Shown here: in pieces, positions 16,441 to 25,013 of the stretch | How the letters are laid out: the number at the start of each line of letters is the position of its first letter | Position numbering within the stretch: the first letter of the stretch is position 1 | NCBI RefSeq assembly: GCF_000422805.1 | Contig: NZ_KE383925.1 | Span: forward strand, 255,107-319,106 | Direction of reading: 5' to 3' | DNA: 64,000 nucleotides | From: Nocardioides halotolerans DSM 19273 | GTDB lineage: Bacteria; Actinomycetota; Actinomycetes; Propionibacteriales; Nocardioidaceae | Translations under genes and position numbers: made by a program | Notes under the pieces: generated by a model | The model's database searches: none | What the model was told of the DNA's origin: nothing | Seen by the model: the letters and a program-made list of their open reading frames with translations, nothing else

Positions 16441-17991
16441 ATGGTCGTGACTGAAGAGGCCTGGCACGAGGCGCGTCTGATCCCAACATCCGGGATCTCT
16501 GGTGCGGATGAACAGGAGCGCCGCGCAACATCAGCACTGCTCGCGGTGATGGGCATCGTCAAGGAGTTCAGCAAGACAGTCCTCGGACCTCTGGGTGCCC
16601 CCGCCGGCACGGTCGAGTGCTACATCGAAGTGCCGTTCTTGCTCGGCGAGAAGCGTTGCTATCCCGATGGGCTCATCCGGGTCACCCGCGGGTCGAGAAC
16701 CTGGACGGCGCTGGTTGAGGTCAAGACCGGCAAGAGCGAGCTCGAGCCACAGCAGCTTGAGAACTACCTCGACATCGCCCGCGAGCAGGGCTATGACGCC
16801 CTGATCACAATCAGCAATGAGATCCCGCCGGTAGCGGGGCAGCACCCCACCAAGGTCGACAAGCGCAAGCTCCGCAAGGTCGAGCTCCACCACTGGTCGT
16901 GGACCTATCTGCTCTCAACGGCGGTGATGCAGAAGGAGCACCGTGGCGTCTCCGACCCCGAGCAGGCCTGGATCCTCGGGGAGCTCATCCGATACCTCGA
17001 GCACCCGCGGTCCGGAGCGATGGAGCTCGACGACATGGGCCAGCATTGGGTCCCGGTCCGCGAAGCAGTCACCGCCGGCACCCTTCGTGCCACCGACAAG
17101 GCCGCTCCCGAGGTCGTCGCCCGCTTCGACGCCCTGCTCCGCTACGCCAGCCTCCGTCTCGGCCGCCAGCTCGGCACAGAAGTCCTCCCAGTTCTCTCAC
17201 GCCGCGAGCAGGCCGAACCAGGCCTCCGTGCCCAGACACTCCTGCAGGGCATGGTCGGCCAAGGACTGCTGACCGGTGCGATCCGGATCCCGCACGCCGT
17301 CGCGCCCATTCACGTCTCCGCCGACCTGCGCGCAGGCAGGGTCATTGTCTCTGTTGACATCGACGCACCCAAGGAAGGCCGAGCACAGACTCGCGTCAAC
17401 TGGCTGGTCCGCCAGCTCACTGGCGCACCAGACGCCGTACGCCTGGAGGCGTTCGCCGCGAACGCCCGCGGCGCCGGGGCCACCGAACTGCTGGGCAAGG
17501 TACGCGAAGACCCGACGCTCCTGATCGCCGACCCCAAGCGCGACTTGCGCAGCTTTCAGGTCGCTATGTCGGCACCCATGGGCGTCAAGCGAGGCCGCGG
17601 ACGCGGAGGTTTCATCGACTCGGTCCTCGACCTCGTCGACGTCTTTTATGCCGAAGTCGTCCAGGACCTCAAGGCGTGGTCCGCTTCACCACCGCGGATG
17701 CGGGAACCGGTCGCCGTCCACGAGACTCCGTCAGCTCTGGTGTCGACGTCCCTGTCGTCACAAGATGGGCCATACGAAACCGACGACCCGGCGGCCGCCG
17801 CCACCGGTGACACCGGGCCGGACGCTGACCCGGTTGGGTCCAGCCAGGGCGATCAGGCCGACGGGTTTTCGAGTGTCGCCGAGTCGCAGACCGACCGAGG
17901 TGCCGACGGCCTCGACGATGACTCGGCGGACGCGACCGCTATGCCGGGTGCGTCCCCGGACACTTCGGCGCAATCGCCCGGCTGGTCCTAG
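16441..17991 (+). CDS. PD-(D/E)XK nuclease-like protein of unknown role
   Basis: A 516-residue protein whose N-terminal part has the PD-(D/E)XK nuclease signature: D76 in CYPDGLI, then E93-x-K95 in VEVKTGK, followed by QLENYLDIA and a strand DALITIS. These are the usual metal-binding and catalytic positions. The middle (about 190-410) is an uncharacterised helical/beta region with a basic GVKRGRGRGGFIDSVLDLVDVFYAEVV segment, and the last 80 residues are acidic and disordered. GTG at 16447 is an equally good start, eight bases after GGAGG. Between the OLD-like and HNH-NACHT genes, it fits a defence effector; no methyltransferase is nearby, so it is not a classical restriction system. Confidence 0.7.
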   Translation: MVVTEEAWHEARLIPTSGISGADEQERRATSALLAVMGIVKEFSKTVLGPLGAPAGTVECYIEVPFLLGEKRCYPDGLIRVTRGSRTWTALVEVKTGKSELEPQQLENYLDIAREQGYDALITISNEIPPVAGQHPTKVDKRKLRKVELHHWSWTYLLSTAVMQKEHRGVSDPEQAWILGELIRYLEHPRSGAMELDDMGQHWVPVREAVTAGTLRATDKAAPEVVARFDALLRYASLRLGRQLGTEVLPVLSRREQAEPGLRAQTLLQGMVGQGLLTGAIRIPHAVAPIHVSADLRAGRVIVSVDIDAPKEGRAQTRVNWLVRQLTGAPDAVRLEAFAANARGAGATELLGKVREDPTLLIADPKRDLRSFQVAMSAPMGVKRGRGRGGFIDSVLDLVDVFYAEVVQDLKAWSASPPRMREPVAVHETPSALVSTSLSSQDGPYETDDPAAAATGDTGPDADPVGSSQGDQADGFSSVAESQTDRGADGLDDDSADATAMPGASPDTSAQSPGWS

Positions 17992-18074
17992 GTCCATCTG
18001 CCAATGTGGATCATCCGACGCCGGGACAGTGAGGGCACCGAGTCGTCCGATTATGGCGACGAGGTGTAGACCTG

Positions 18075-21000
18075 ATGGCGATCAGCGTGGCAACGAAGAA
18101 CGTGCTGTGGGGCAAGTCGCGGGACCAATGCATGTTCCACGGTTGCTTTCAAGGCTCGTCAGTAGCGAATACTGACGCTGAGACCGGCGAGGTCTTCCAC
18201 ACCCCGGTGCTTGAGCACGCACACATCAGGTCCAAGAAGCCGAACGGACCCCGGTACGACGCCAACTATCCGAAAGAGAAGCTCGACAGCTTCGACAACC
18301 TCATTCTTCTCTGTCCCACCCATCACGGGCCGGTAGTCGACGCCGAGCAAGGTCGCGGGTTCACGGCTGCGGACCTGGAGAAAATGCGTGACGCCCACAT
18401 CAAGGACTTCGATCGTTTGGAGGCGCTGGAGGGCACCCTCAACGCGTACCTCGGCGAGCAGTTCGGCGCTGACGACAAAATCCTGTTTGAGCAGGCCCAG
18501 TTGCGCGGGCCAACAGTTGAGTCCATGTTCGTGGACGTTCCCGTCACCTGTCGTAGCGACGTCAGGGTCGCGGAGCTCCTTGCGGGCATCGCTGCCCAGC
18601 ACCCAGGTGATCTCGAGGCATCGGCTCGCTCCTCCGGACAGCCCGTAACCGGTGCAGCCCAGGCTCTCTTGAGTTCTGTTTGGAAGGGGAATGCGCTGCT
18701 CGTCGGCGGGCCAGGACAAGGGAAGTCGACCCTTCTGCAATACGTCTGCCAGTACCACCGTGCACGGCTCCTCAAGAGGGACGGCTACGCAGGAGACATA
18801 GAGAAGGTTGATGTCAGCGGTGCGCTGGCGCGGTATCCAATTCGCATCGACCTTCGGAAGTACGCAGAGTGGGCGCGCAAGGACGCGGCACGTCGCAGCA
18901 GCCGGCAGGACCAAGCAGCTCGCGGGCGAGGGCGTGGCCGCCAGAGCCAGCGCGGTCGTGTCTCTGCGGGCGCCGAGGAAGTTCAGTGGCGCACCATCGA
19001 AGAGTTCCTCGCTCACGACATCACCGACCGTGCCGCCACCGGCTCGAGGTTCACGATCCGCGACCTCGGAACCATGATGTCGACTCGAGCCGTCCTTATC
19101 GCGCTCGACGGACTCGATGAAGTTGCAGACCTGAAAGAGCGCGAGCTCGTCAGCGAGTACACCGTTCAGTTGAACGATCGACTTCAGGGAGTCGCGAAAG
19201 ACCTCGTCGTCCTCGTCGCAACTCGACCCGGCGGAACCACGCCGCAGCTGTGGTCGTCCTCAGACTTCCCGCGCATGGATCTGCTACCGCTTTCGCAGGG
19301 GCTACGGCTCCAGTATCTGAGGCGCTGGTGCAGCGTCGCGGGCTTCGACGCGAAGAAGACGGAGGAGATGCAGGGCGAGTTCATGAAGAGCGCCGCACTG
19401 CCGCACATCCGCGACCTCGCCGCGTATCCGATGCAGCTCGCCATCTTGCTGCACATGCTCTACAAGCAGCAGATCATGCCCGAGAAGCGCACCAAGTTGT
19501 ACGACCTCTACTTCGATGCCTTCCTCACCCGCGAGCAGGCCCATGACAAGGAGCCGCTCCTCGCATCCGAGCGACCGCTCATCGAACGAGTTCATGCCTA
19601 CCTCGGCTGGTACATCCAGACCGAGACTGAAGCAGGTCGCTGTCCAGGCTCCATCAGCGGCGCCACCCTCAGGCGCGAACTCCGACGCTTCCTTGCGGAC
19701 CGCGACGGAGGACGGCGACTCGCAGACAAGCTCTTCGACGCGTTCACCACTCGAATGTTGTGCCTCAACCCTCGAGAACACGATGCCTACCAGTTTGAGG
19801 TGCAGACACTGCGGGAGTACTTCACCGCAGTCCACGTGTTCGAACAAGCGGATACCAGCCTGCGTGACGACGTCCTTACGTCGATGCTTCGCCGTCCCTA
19901 TTGGTCCAACGTCCTTCGGTTCTACGTCGGCAGGTACACCGACGGAGAAGTCCGTGGACTGAAGACGCTCTTCCAGGACGCAACCGAGGAGCCCCCGCTT
20001 GACGGCATGCCACTCGTTCGCGCCACCGCCGCGCAACTCCTCAACGATCGCGTCTACCAGGGACTGACGGCGAGGCCCTTCGAGGAGATTGTCGACTTCA
20101 TTCTCGGAGGTTCGGGTGTCGTTCTCGCTGAAGACGGCCTCCTTGACGGCGGTGGAGGCGCACTAGTCTTCTCCGAGCACGCAGGGCGGACTCAAGCAGT
20201 CAAGCACCTAAAGAAGCGGCTTGAGGAGCCACAGTCGGCCGAGATGACTCGGGTCCTCTGTAACAACCTCGCTCGGCATGCTGAGCCTGAGGACGACCTC
20301 GACAAGTGGGCCAAAAAGACCTTCGAAGATGACGGTGTCTGGTTGAACATCGCGGCGCCACTCGGCATCTTGAACTCTGGCCTACCTGGCCAAGAGGTCC
20401 GGCTTGCCAAGGCAATGGTCGCGTTCAAGTCCGACACGCATTGGGCAAGCGAGCTCCTAGCACTCGGCAAGTGCATGACTCGGAACGACGCCGTGGTTGC
20501 CGCCATCGTTGACGACTTCAACGACGGTGCCTACGAACTCATTTGCAAAGGTCCCCTCCGTGCAAGCACGCCAGGCAGCATCGCCGCCCTTGCCTTGCGC
20601 GCGTTGGGTAGAGGGAGTGGCGAAGGTAGCGAGCCGGGCACCGGCCGTACGCGCGTCCGTTCTCGAACCGGTTCACGCAGCTACTCGGGCCTCGCGGCGG
20701 CGACGGCTAACCTTTCAGCACGCCCTCCGGACGGGACCGCCAAGGAGTGGGCCCAGGTCCTGGACGCGGTGGCCGAAATTTGGGGCAGCGGCTGGGTACT
20801 CAACCGTGCCACCAGCCTCACGCCGTCCGACGTCGACCTGAGCGTGGTTGCAGCCGTAATGAAGACTCCCGAAGCCGCGGCTGCCGCTAGAAATGTCTAC
20901 GCGATGCACGAAAACCGGTCCAACCCGGGATGGTGGGCAGCCCAACTAGCTGCGGATGTCTGTGCTCGCGACCGAGCCCTCGCCATTCTGGGCCTGTTTG

Positions 21001-21572
21001 CCAACGCGCACGTTGCGGTCTTCGTTGAGAACTCGGCCGCCCTCAATGCCGTACTCGATTCGCTACCTGCCAAGTACTTCGCAGCAGTCCACGCGTCTCT
21101 CCTTGCGGACAGCCGACGGTTGACGGGCCGCCAACTCTTCATCGGCGATGCCGTCCGCAGGGCACCCACAAAGTTTGGCCCCCGAGCGCTTTGGCTCTTC
21201 CGGTACTGCGCCGCCGATTCTGGCGACGAGCACATCGCCCGTGCCCTCAGCCAGGATCCGAACGGCACCGTTTCCGGTATCGGGGGAGTTGACCTGCGAG
21301 GACCCGTTACGTTCGTCGCTCATGCGAAGAAGTTGAAGCTGAACACCGTCCACGGCAAGCGATCCCTGCTGCCAACCGGAGGGTGGGCCAGCGACATTGA
21401 GTTGGTTTCCTTACGGAAGGCCGACATCCGTACGGTCCTCGCTGCACCAATAGAGTGGCCGGCAGACATCGTTCACCTCGCGAGCCAAAAGGCCGCAGCG
21501 GAACTGGAATCCAAGAACAAGAATCTGCATGTGGTCGCTCTGGATGCCGGATGGTTCACGAGCGAAGACTGA
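18075..21572 (+). CDS. HNH-NACHT STAND protein, putative anti-phage effector
   Basis: A 1165-residue protein with an HNH-type nuclease fold at the N-terminus and a STAND NTPase in the middle. The HNH region has C19/C24, H48 and H50 (EHAHIRSKK), N75 and C80-x2-HH (83-84). The NACHT part has Walker A GGPGQGKST (211-219) and Walker B LIALDGLDE (D348/E349), followed by winged-helix segments and a long C-terminal helical/repeat region of about 600 residues likely to sense ligand. Bacterial NACHT proteins of this shape protect against phage by killing or arresting infected cells when triggered. A basic low-complexity insert (around 275-300) follows Walker A. It is the largest gene of the island. 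Confidence 0.88.
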   Translation: MAISVATKNVLWGKSRDQCMFHGCFQGSSVANTDAETGEVFHTPVLEHAHIRSKKPNGPRYDANYPKEKLDSFDNLILLCPTHHGPVVDAEQGRGFTAADLEKMRDAHIKDFDRLEALEGTLNAYLGEQFGADDKILFEQAQLRGPTVESMFVDVPVTCRSDVRVAELLAGIAAQHPGDLEASARSSGQPVTGAAQALLSSVWKGNALLVGGPGQGKSTLLQYVCQYHRARLLKRDGYAGDIEKVDVSGALARYPIRIDLRKYAEWARKDAARRSSRQDQAARGRGRGRQSQRGRVSAGAEEVQWRTIEEFLAHDITDRAATGSRFTIRDLGTMMSTRAVLIALDGLDEVADLKERELVSEYTVQLNDRLQGVAKDLVVLVATRPGGTTPQLWSSSDFPRMDLLPLSQGLRLQYLRRWCSVAGFDAKKTEEMQGEFMKSAALPHIRDLAAYPMQLAILLHMLYKQQIMPEKRTKLYDLYFDAFLTREQAHDKEPLLASERPLIERVHAYLGWYIQTETEAGRCPGSISGATLRRELRRFLADRDGGRRLADKLFDAFTTRMLCLNPREHDAYQFEVQTLREYFTAVHVFEQADTSLRDDVLTSMLRRPYWSNVLRFYVGRYTDGEVRGLKTLFQDATEEPPLDGMPLVRATAAQLLNDRVYQGLTARPFEEIVDFILGGSGVVLAEDGLLDGGGGALVFSEHAGRTQAVKHLKKRLEEPQSAEMTRVLCNNLARHAEPEDDLDKWAKKTFEDDGVWLNIAAPLGILNSGLPGQEVRLAKAMVAFKSDTHWASELLALGKCMTRNDAVVAAIVDDFNDGAYELICKGPLRASTPGSIAALALRALGRGSGEGSEPGTGRTRVRSRTGSRSYSGLAAATANLSARPPDGTAKEWAQVLDAVAEIWGSGWVLNRATSLTPSDVDLSVVAAVMKTPEAAAAARNVYAMHENRSNPGWWAAQLAADVCARDRALAILGLFANAHVAVFVENSAALNAVLDSLPAKYFAAVHASLLADSRRLTGRQLFIGDAVRRAPTKFGPRALWLFRYCAADSGDEHIARALSQDPNGTVSGIGGVDLRGPVTFVAHAKKLKLNTVHGKRSLLPTGGWASDIELVSLRKADIRTVLAAPIEWPADIVHLASQKAAAELESKNKNLHVVALDAGWFTSED

Positions 21573-21748
21573 TGGAGATTGGTCGTGCGGAAAGGACGCT
21601 TGCCCCCGGCCAGAGCACACCGTGGCGATGCGTTTTGCATACCAGCGGTGGCTTGGTCCTTGGCTGAGTCCGGGGACCGGTGCCTGGATGTGGCGGTCGT
21701 TGCTCGTCAGGGCGGTTGGGCTCACGAACTGTGGCAAATTGGTGTGGG
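21573..21748. other. Convergent spacer between the defence island and the conjugation operon
   Basis: 176 bases between the convergent HNH-NACHT and coupling-protein genes. Several short open frames cross it but lack a ribosome-binding site and continue antisense into the coupling protein. No strong hairpin was found. Confidence 0.4.
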
Positions 21749-23476
21749 TCATGCGGCCCGACGCCGACTCGTCCACCGGCGAAGGTCCGTCACGATGGGC
21801 GGTGCGCTCCGCAACAGGGTGAGGCCGGTGCCGAACGGCAGCGTGCGGATTCGTTCGGGAGGCATCACGTGCGCGCGCCGGACGGACCGCTGCAGGGATC
21901 GGGTGCCGTAGTCACTGATCGTCACTGTGTCGGAGCGCTCGTCGCGCTCACCGATAAGAATGGATAGTTCCTGGAGATCCTTCGAGGCGGATGCGCCGCC
22001 AAGGATGACCTTCACGATCGAGGCGTCCCAGATGGTGCTCGCGGCGTGGTCTCCCCACTTGTTCCGAGCCTGCGAGAGCGACTGGAGGACCGGCATCGTT
22101 GTGATGCCGGTTCCGCCGCCCTCCGCCATCAGAACTGGCAGCGAGGGGAGCGGGGCGAGGTTGCCGATCTCGTCGAGCGCCAACAGGAGCGGGGGATCAA
22201 GCCGTGCGCCAGTGGAGCCGGCCGCGAGGTGCCGAGCGACTTCGGTGAGGTCCTCCATGAAGGCCGCCACGAGGGGCCATGAAGCGCCAGCGCCGGCGCC
22301 GGTCGCTAGCAGGTACAGCGTGCCGTTCTCCACAAGGAAATCGCGCGGATCGAAGGCGTCGTCCGGGTCGGGACTGACGGCTTCGAGCACAGCGGGATCG
22401 GCCAGGCACGCGAGAGCTTGGCTGACCGCCATCCAGATCGAGTCCCGAGTCCGTGGATCGGAGTTGATCATCCCGTCTAGAGAGTCCGCCCAACCAGGCG
22501 CAGCTTGCGGTCGGCTGGCGAGGATGCCGACCGCGTCGGTTGCCGCCGCGGGTGACAGCGACCATTCGAAGAGCGCACGAGTCGGGAGCCGCTCGATCGC
22601 TGCCGCGTGGAGCAGCGATTGGATTGCCGACCTGGCCTTGCCTTCCCAGAAGCCGCCGGACTCGACTCCGCCGGCCGAGAGCCCAGTTGTTGACGCGAGG
22701 CCGGCCGCTCGGATCATCGCGGTCAGCGGGTGTTGACACCCTCGGATAGGCGACCAACGAACGCCGGCCCTGCCGACACCCGGTAGGCCCGCGGTCAGGC
22801 GCTGCGGGTCGAAGACTGCCACGGGTCCGCGTTCCTTGCGGGCGTTGATCGTGGCGACGATGTTGTCCGGCCTGGTGGATGTTGTGACCACGGCACCGGG
22901 CGCGTCGAGGATCGCATTGACGACCAGATGTAGTCCCTTGCCAGAGCGCGGCGGCCCGATGACGAGGATCGAATCCTCCACCGAGGCCCATATCTCTCGG
23001 CCGCAACTGTGTCCGAGCAGGTACCCGACATCCTCAGGCCTCGCGCGCCCCATCGAGGGGCGCAGGATCTCGCCCCGTCGTACGAGCGCCTTCCTCGACG
23101 CCGCCGCGTCGATGTCGCGACGCGTGGCGATGCCCTGGATCTTGTGGGGATTGTGCTGGCTTCGGTGACCGGTTCGCGCGATCAGTGTCCAAAGGGCCCA
23201 GGCCGCGCCGGCAGCAAGGGTGATCGTGGCAGTGACCGCGAGCCAGTACACCGCGGGGGAGAGCGCGGGTGTGCCGAGGGCGATGCCGGGCCGCCTTGGG
23301 TCTGCGAAGACCCGGAGCCCGCTGGCGATGCCTCCGCTCGGACCCGGCTCGCGGGCTACAAACGCGGCGAGTTCTCCCGCGATCCCGAGTGCGAGCGCCA
23401 CGGCGAAGAGCGCGGCGAGCCCGATCAGTGCGAGGTTGACCAGTTGGTCGTTCGCGCTGCGGGTGCTGGGGCTCAC
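21749..23476 (-). CDS. VirD4/TraG-type conjugal coupling protein
   Basis: A 575-residue type IV coupling protein. Two hydrophobic segments (about 16-38 and 75-100) anchor it in the membrane and the cytoplasmic NTPase follows: Walker A GPPRSGKG with K180, Walker B LLLALDEIGNLAPL and a later TTMPVLQSLSQARNKWG sensor region. It would link the relaxase-DNA complex to the secretion channel. The start overlaps the stop of the gene upstream by four bases, and it is the last gene of the conjugation operon. Confidence 0.92.
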   Translation of the reverse strand: MSPSTRSANDQLVNLALIGLAALFAVALALGIAGELAAFVAREPGPSGGIASGLRVFADPRRPGIALGTPALSPAVYWLAVTATITLAAGAAWALWTLIARTGHRSQHNPHKIQGIATRRDIDAAASRKALVRRGEILRPSMGRARPEDVGYLLGHSCGREIWASVEDSILVIGPPRSGKGLHLVVNAILDAPGAVVTTSTRPDNIVATINARKERGPVAVFDPQRLTAGLPGVGRAGVRWSPIRGCQHPLTAMIRAAGLASTTGLSAGGVESGGFWEGKARSAIQSLLHAAAIERLPTRALFEWSLSPAAATDAVGILASRPQAAPGWADSLDGMINSDPRTRDSIWMAVSQALACLADPAVLEAVSPDPDDAFDPRDFLVENGTLYLLATGAGAGASWPLVAAFMEDLTEVARHLAAGSTGARLDPPLLLALDEIGNLAPLPSLPVLMAEGGGTGITTMPVLQSLSQARNKWGDHAASTIWDASIVKVILGGASASKDLQELSILIGERDERSDTVTISDYGTRSLQRSVRRAHVMPPERIRTLPFGTGLTLLRSAPPIVTDLRRWTSRRRAA

Positions 23477-23931
23477 GTCGTTGCCTCGACGGGCGCGACC
23501 GCGAGCGAGGTCAGGCCGAGGAGCACCAAGCCGTTGCGCGACGCGGCCAGCAGGGCCGGGGGGAGGTTGATGGTGGCATTCCCATCCGCGTCGGCCTGCT
23601 GACGTGCCACGACGCAGGCGAGTGCGACCTGTTCACCTGGACGGAAGCCGGCGCCGGCGAGTGCGGAAGCTGGTGCCTTCGGCGCAGAGTTGGTCGGCTC
23701 GGCGAGCTGTGGGGGAGTCTCGATGTCGGAGTACGTCGTGCCGTCGGCTTCATGGACCTCGACCCGCACGGCGGTTTCGAGCCTCGTGGTGATCTCGTCG
23801 AGGACCGCCCGCACGTCGTCGCGGGACAGGGATCGGTCGTCGGCGTATGGCTGGCCGTCAACGCTGACCCTCAGCTGGCCTCCGCCGTCGATCTCGAACC
23901 GGACCGTGGTGAGGACGACTGGGACCTTCAC
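23473..23931 (-). CDS. Small conserved transfer-region protein
   Basis: A 152-residue protein starting at GTG 23931, which overlaps the stop of the ArdC-like gene by four bases (GTGA). The N-terminus has a beta-rich VRFEIDGGGQLRVSVDG segment and an acidic middle, with VRVEVHEADGTTYSDIETPP and a C-terminal hydrophobic helix. No domain is recognised. Its location between ArdC and the coupling protein, coupled to both, suggests a transfer accessory role. Confidence 0.75.
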   Translation of the reverse strand: MKVPVVLTTVRFEIDGGGQLRVSVDGQPYADDRSLSRDDVRAVLDEITTRLETAVRVEVHEADGTTYSDIETPPQLAEPTNSAPKAPASALAGAGFRPGEQVALACVVARQQADADGNATINLPPALLAASRNGLVLLGLTSLAVAPVEATT

Positions 23932-25013
23932 CGTCCGATGACCGATCCGTCGCGGCGCGTGGCCGCGACGACAGGCGTAACCCCGGCTCGATGACCCGGG
24001 GCGTCCTGGTGGAGACCTGGCGGGTTGCCGTCGCCGACCTTTTGCGTGTCGAGTTTGTCGAGGATCCCAAGCGCGGTGGTCCGCACCCGCTCGGCCGTCG
24101 ACTGGACGACCTCGACTGGCGTCCTGCCGGAGACGCTCGCCGCCCACGTTGAGACGTAGGGAATGGTGTACGACGAGGTGTCGAGCCCATGCGCAGCCCC
24201 GACCATGAGCGCGATCGACTCTGCTTCGACCTCGGCGATGCCGCGGTGCAGCGTCGCGTCGGCGGCGAGGTCCGTCGACATGACTTTGTCGCGAGGAGTG
24301 TGAAGGAGGACGTGCCCGAGTTCGTGGGCGAGTGTCTTCACCTGGGCGGCGTCGTCCATGTCCATGCGGACCGACACCTCGCGGGTGAGGAAGTCGGTCA
24401 GTCCGTTGGCGCCTCCGATTGCTGCAGCGGACGAGACCAGTCGGAGCTCGAACCCGAGGGCGGTGATCTGATCAGCCAGGCCGTCCCACAGGCCGTCCGG
24501 AGCGAGACCCTGGAGCAGGTCCGGTCGGGGCAGTTCCGGCACCGGGTCTCCCGCGGTCTGGGACACGTCCCAGACTTGAGCGGGCTTGAGGCCGATGAGC
24601 TTCGTCTGCACCTTCTCACCGAACCCAGGCTTCTCGCCGCGGGCGAGCCGCCGCCAAGAAGTCGCATCCGACGGGTTCGGGGACGCGAATCGCGCGGTCA
24701 CCGGCGCGAGGATCCCGTACCCCTGTTGCCCCTTGACGACGTGGCGCCCGAGGGAGAGCCACTGGTGGAAGCCCGCGACGTAGCTCGGCGTGGGCTCCGG
24801 CACCCGACCTTCGTTGTACGCCGCGTAGTGCTGCGCCTGGATGAGCATGCTGTTGTTGAAGCTCCGTGAGCGAAACTGGGCGGCGAACGTCAGCGCGCGC
24901 TTCCAGTCCTCGCCGGTGACGAGCGCAGCCACCGACTCCGAGAGCTGCTGCTGCAGCGCCTCGAGCTTCGTTTCCCGTGCTGCTCGCGCCCTGGTCTGAG
25001 TGGTCACGTTCAC
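23928..25013 (-). CDS. ArdC-like antirestriction protein with zinc-peptidase motif
   Basis: A 361-residue protein with an N-terminal ssDNA-binding ArdC-type region (SFNNSMLIQAQHYAAY and GRHVVKGQQGYGILAP) and a metallopeptidase-like core with H230-E-L-G-H234 (LAHELGHVLLH), followed by a Glu-containing third-ligand helix (EVEAESIALMVG). ArdC proteins are carried by conjugative plasmids and ICEs, bind single-stranded DNA and protect incoming DNA from restriction. It is coupled by four-base overlaps to the VirB4-type gene upstream and the small gene downstream. Confidence 0.88.
   Translation of the reverse strand: MNVTTQTRARAARETKLEALQQQLSESVAALVTGEDWKRALTFAAQFRSRSFNNSMLIQAQHYAAYNEGRVPEPTPSYVAGFHQWLSLGRHVVKGQQGYGILAPVTARFASPNPSDATSWRRLARGEKPGFGEKVQTKLIGLKPAQVWDVSQTAGDPVPELPRPDLLQGLAPDGLWDGLADQITALGFELRLVSSAAAIGGANGLTDFLTREVSVRMDMDDAAQVKTLAHELGHVLLHTPRDKVMSTDLAADATLHRGIAEVEAESIALMVGAAHGLDTSSYTIPYVSTWAASVSGRTPVEVVQSTAERVRTTALGILDKLDTQKVGDGNPPGLHQDAPGHRAGVTPVVAATRRDGSVIGR

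Noticed and set aside
21579..21911. Forward open frame at the end of the HNH-NACHT gene
   Set aside because: It runs antisense into the coupling-protein gene and lacks a ribosome-binding site.
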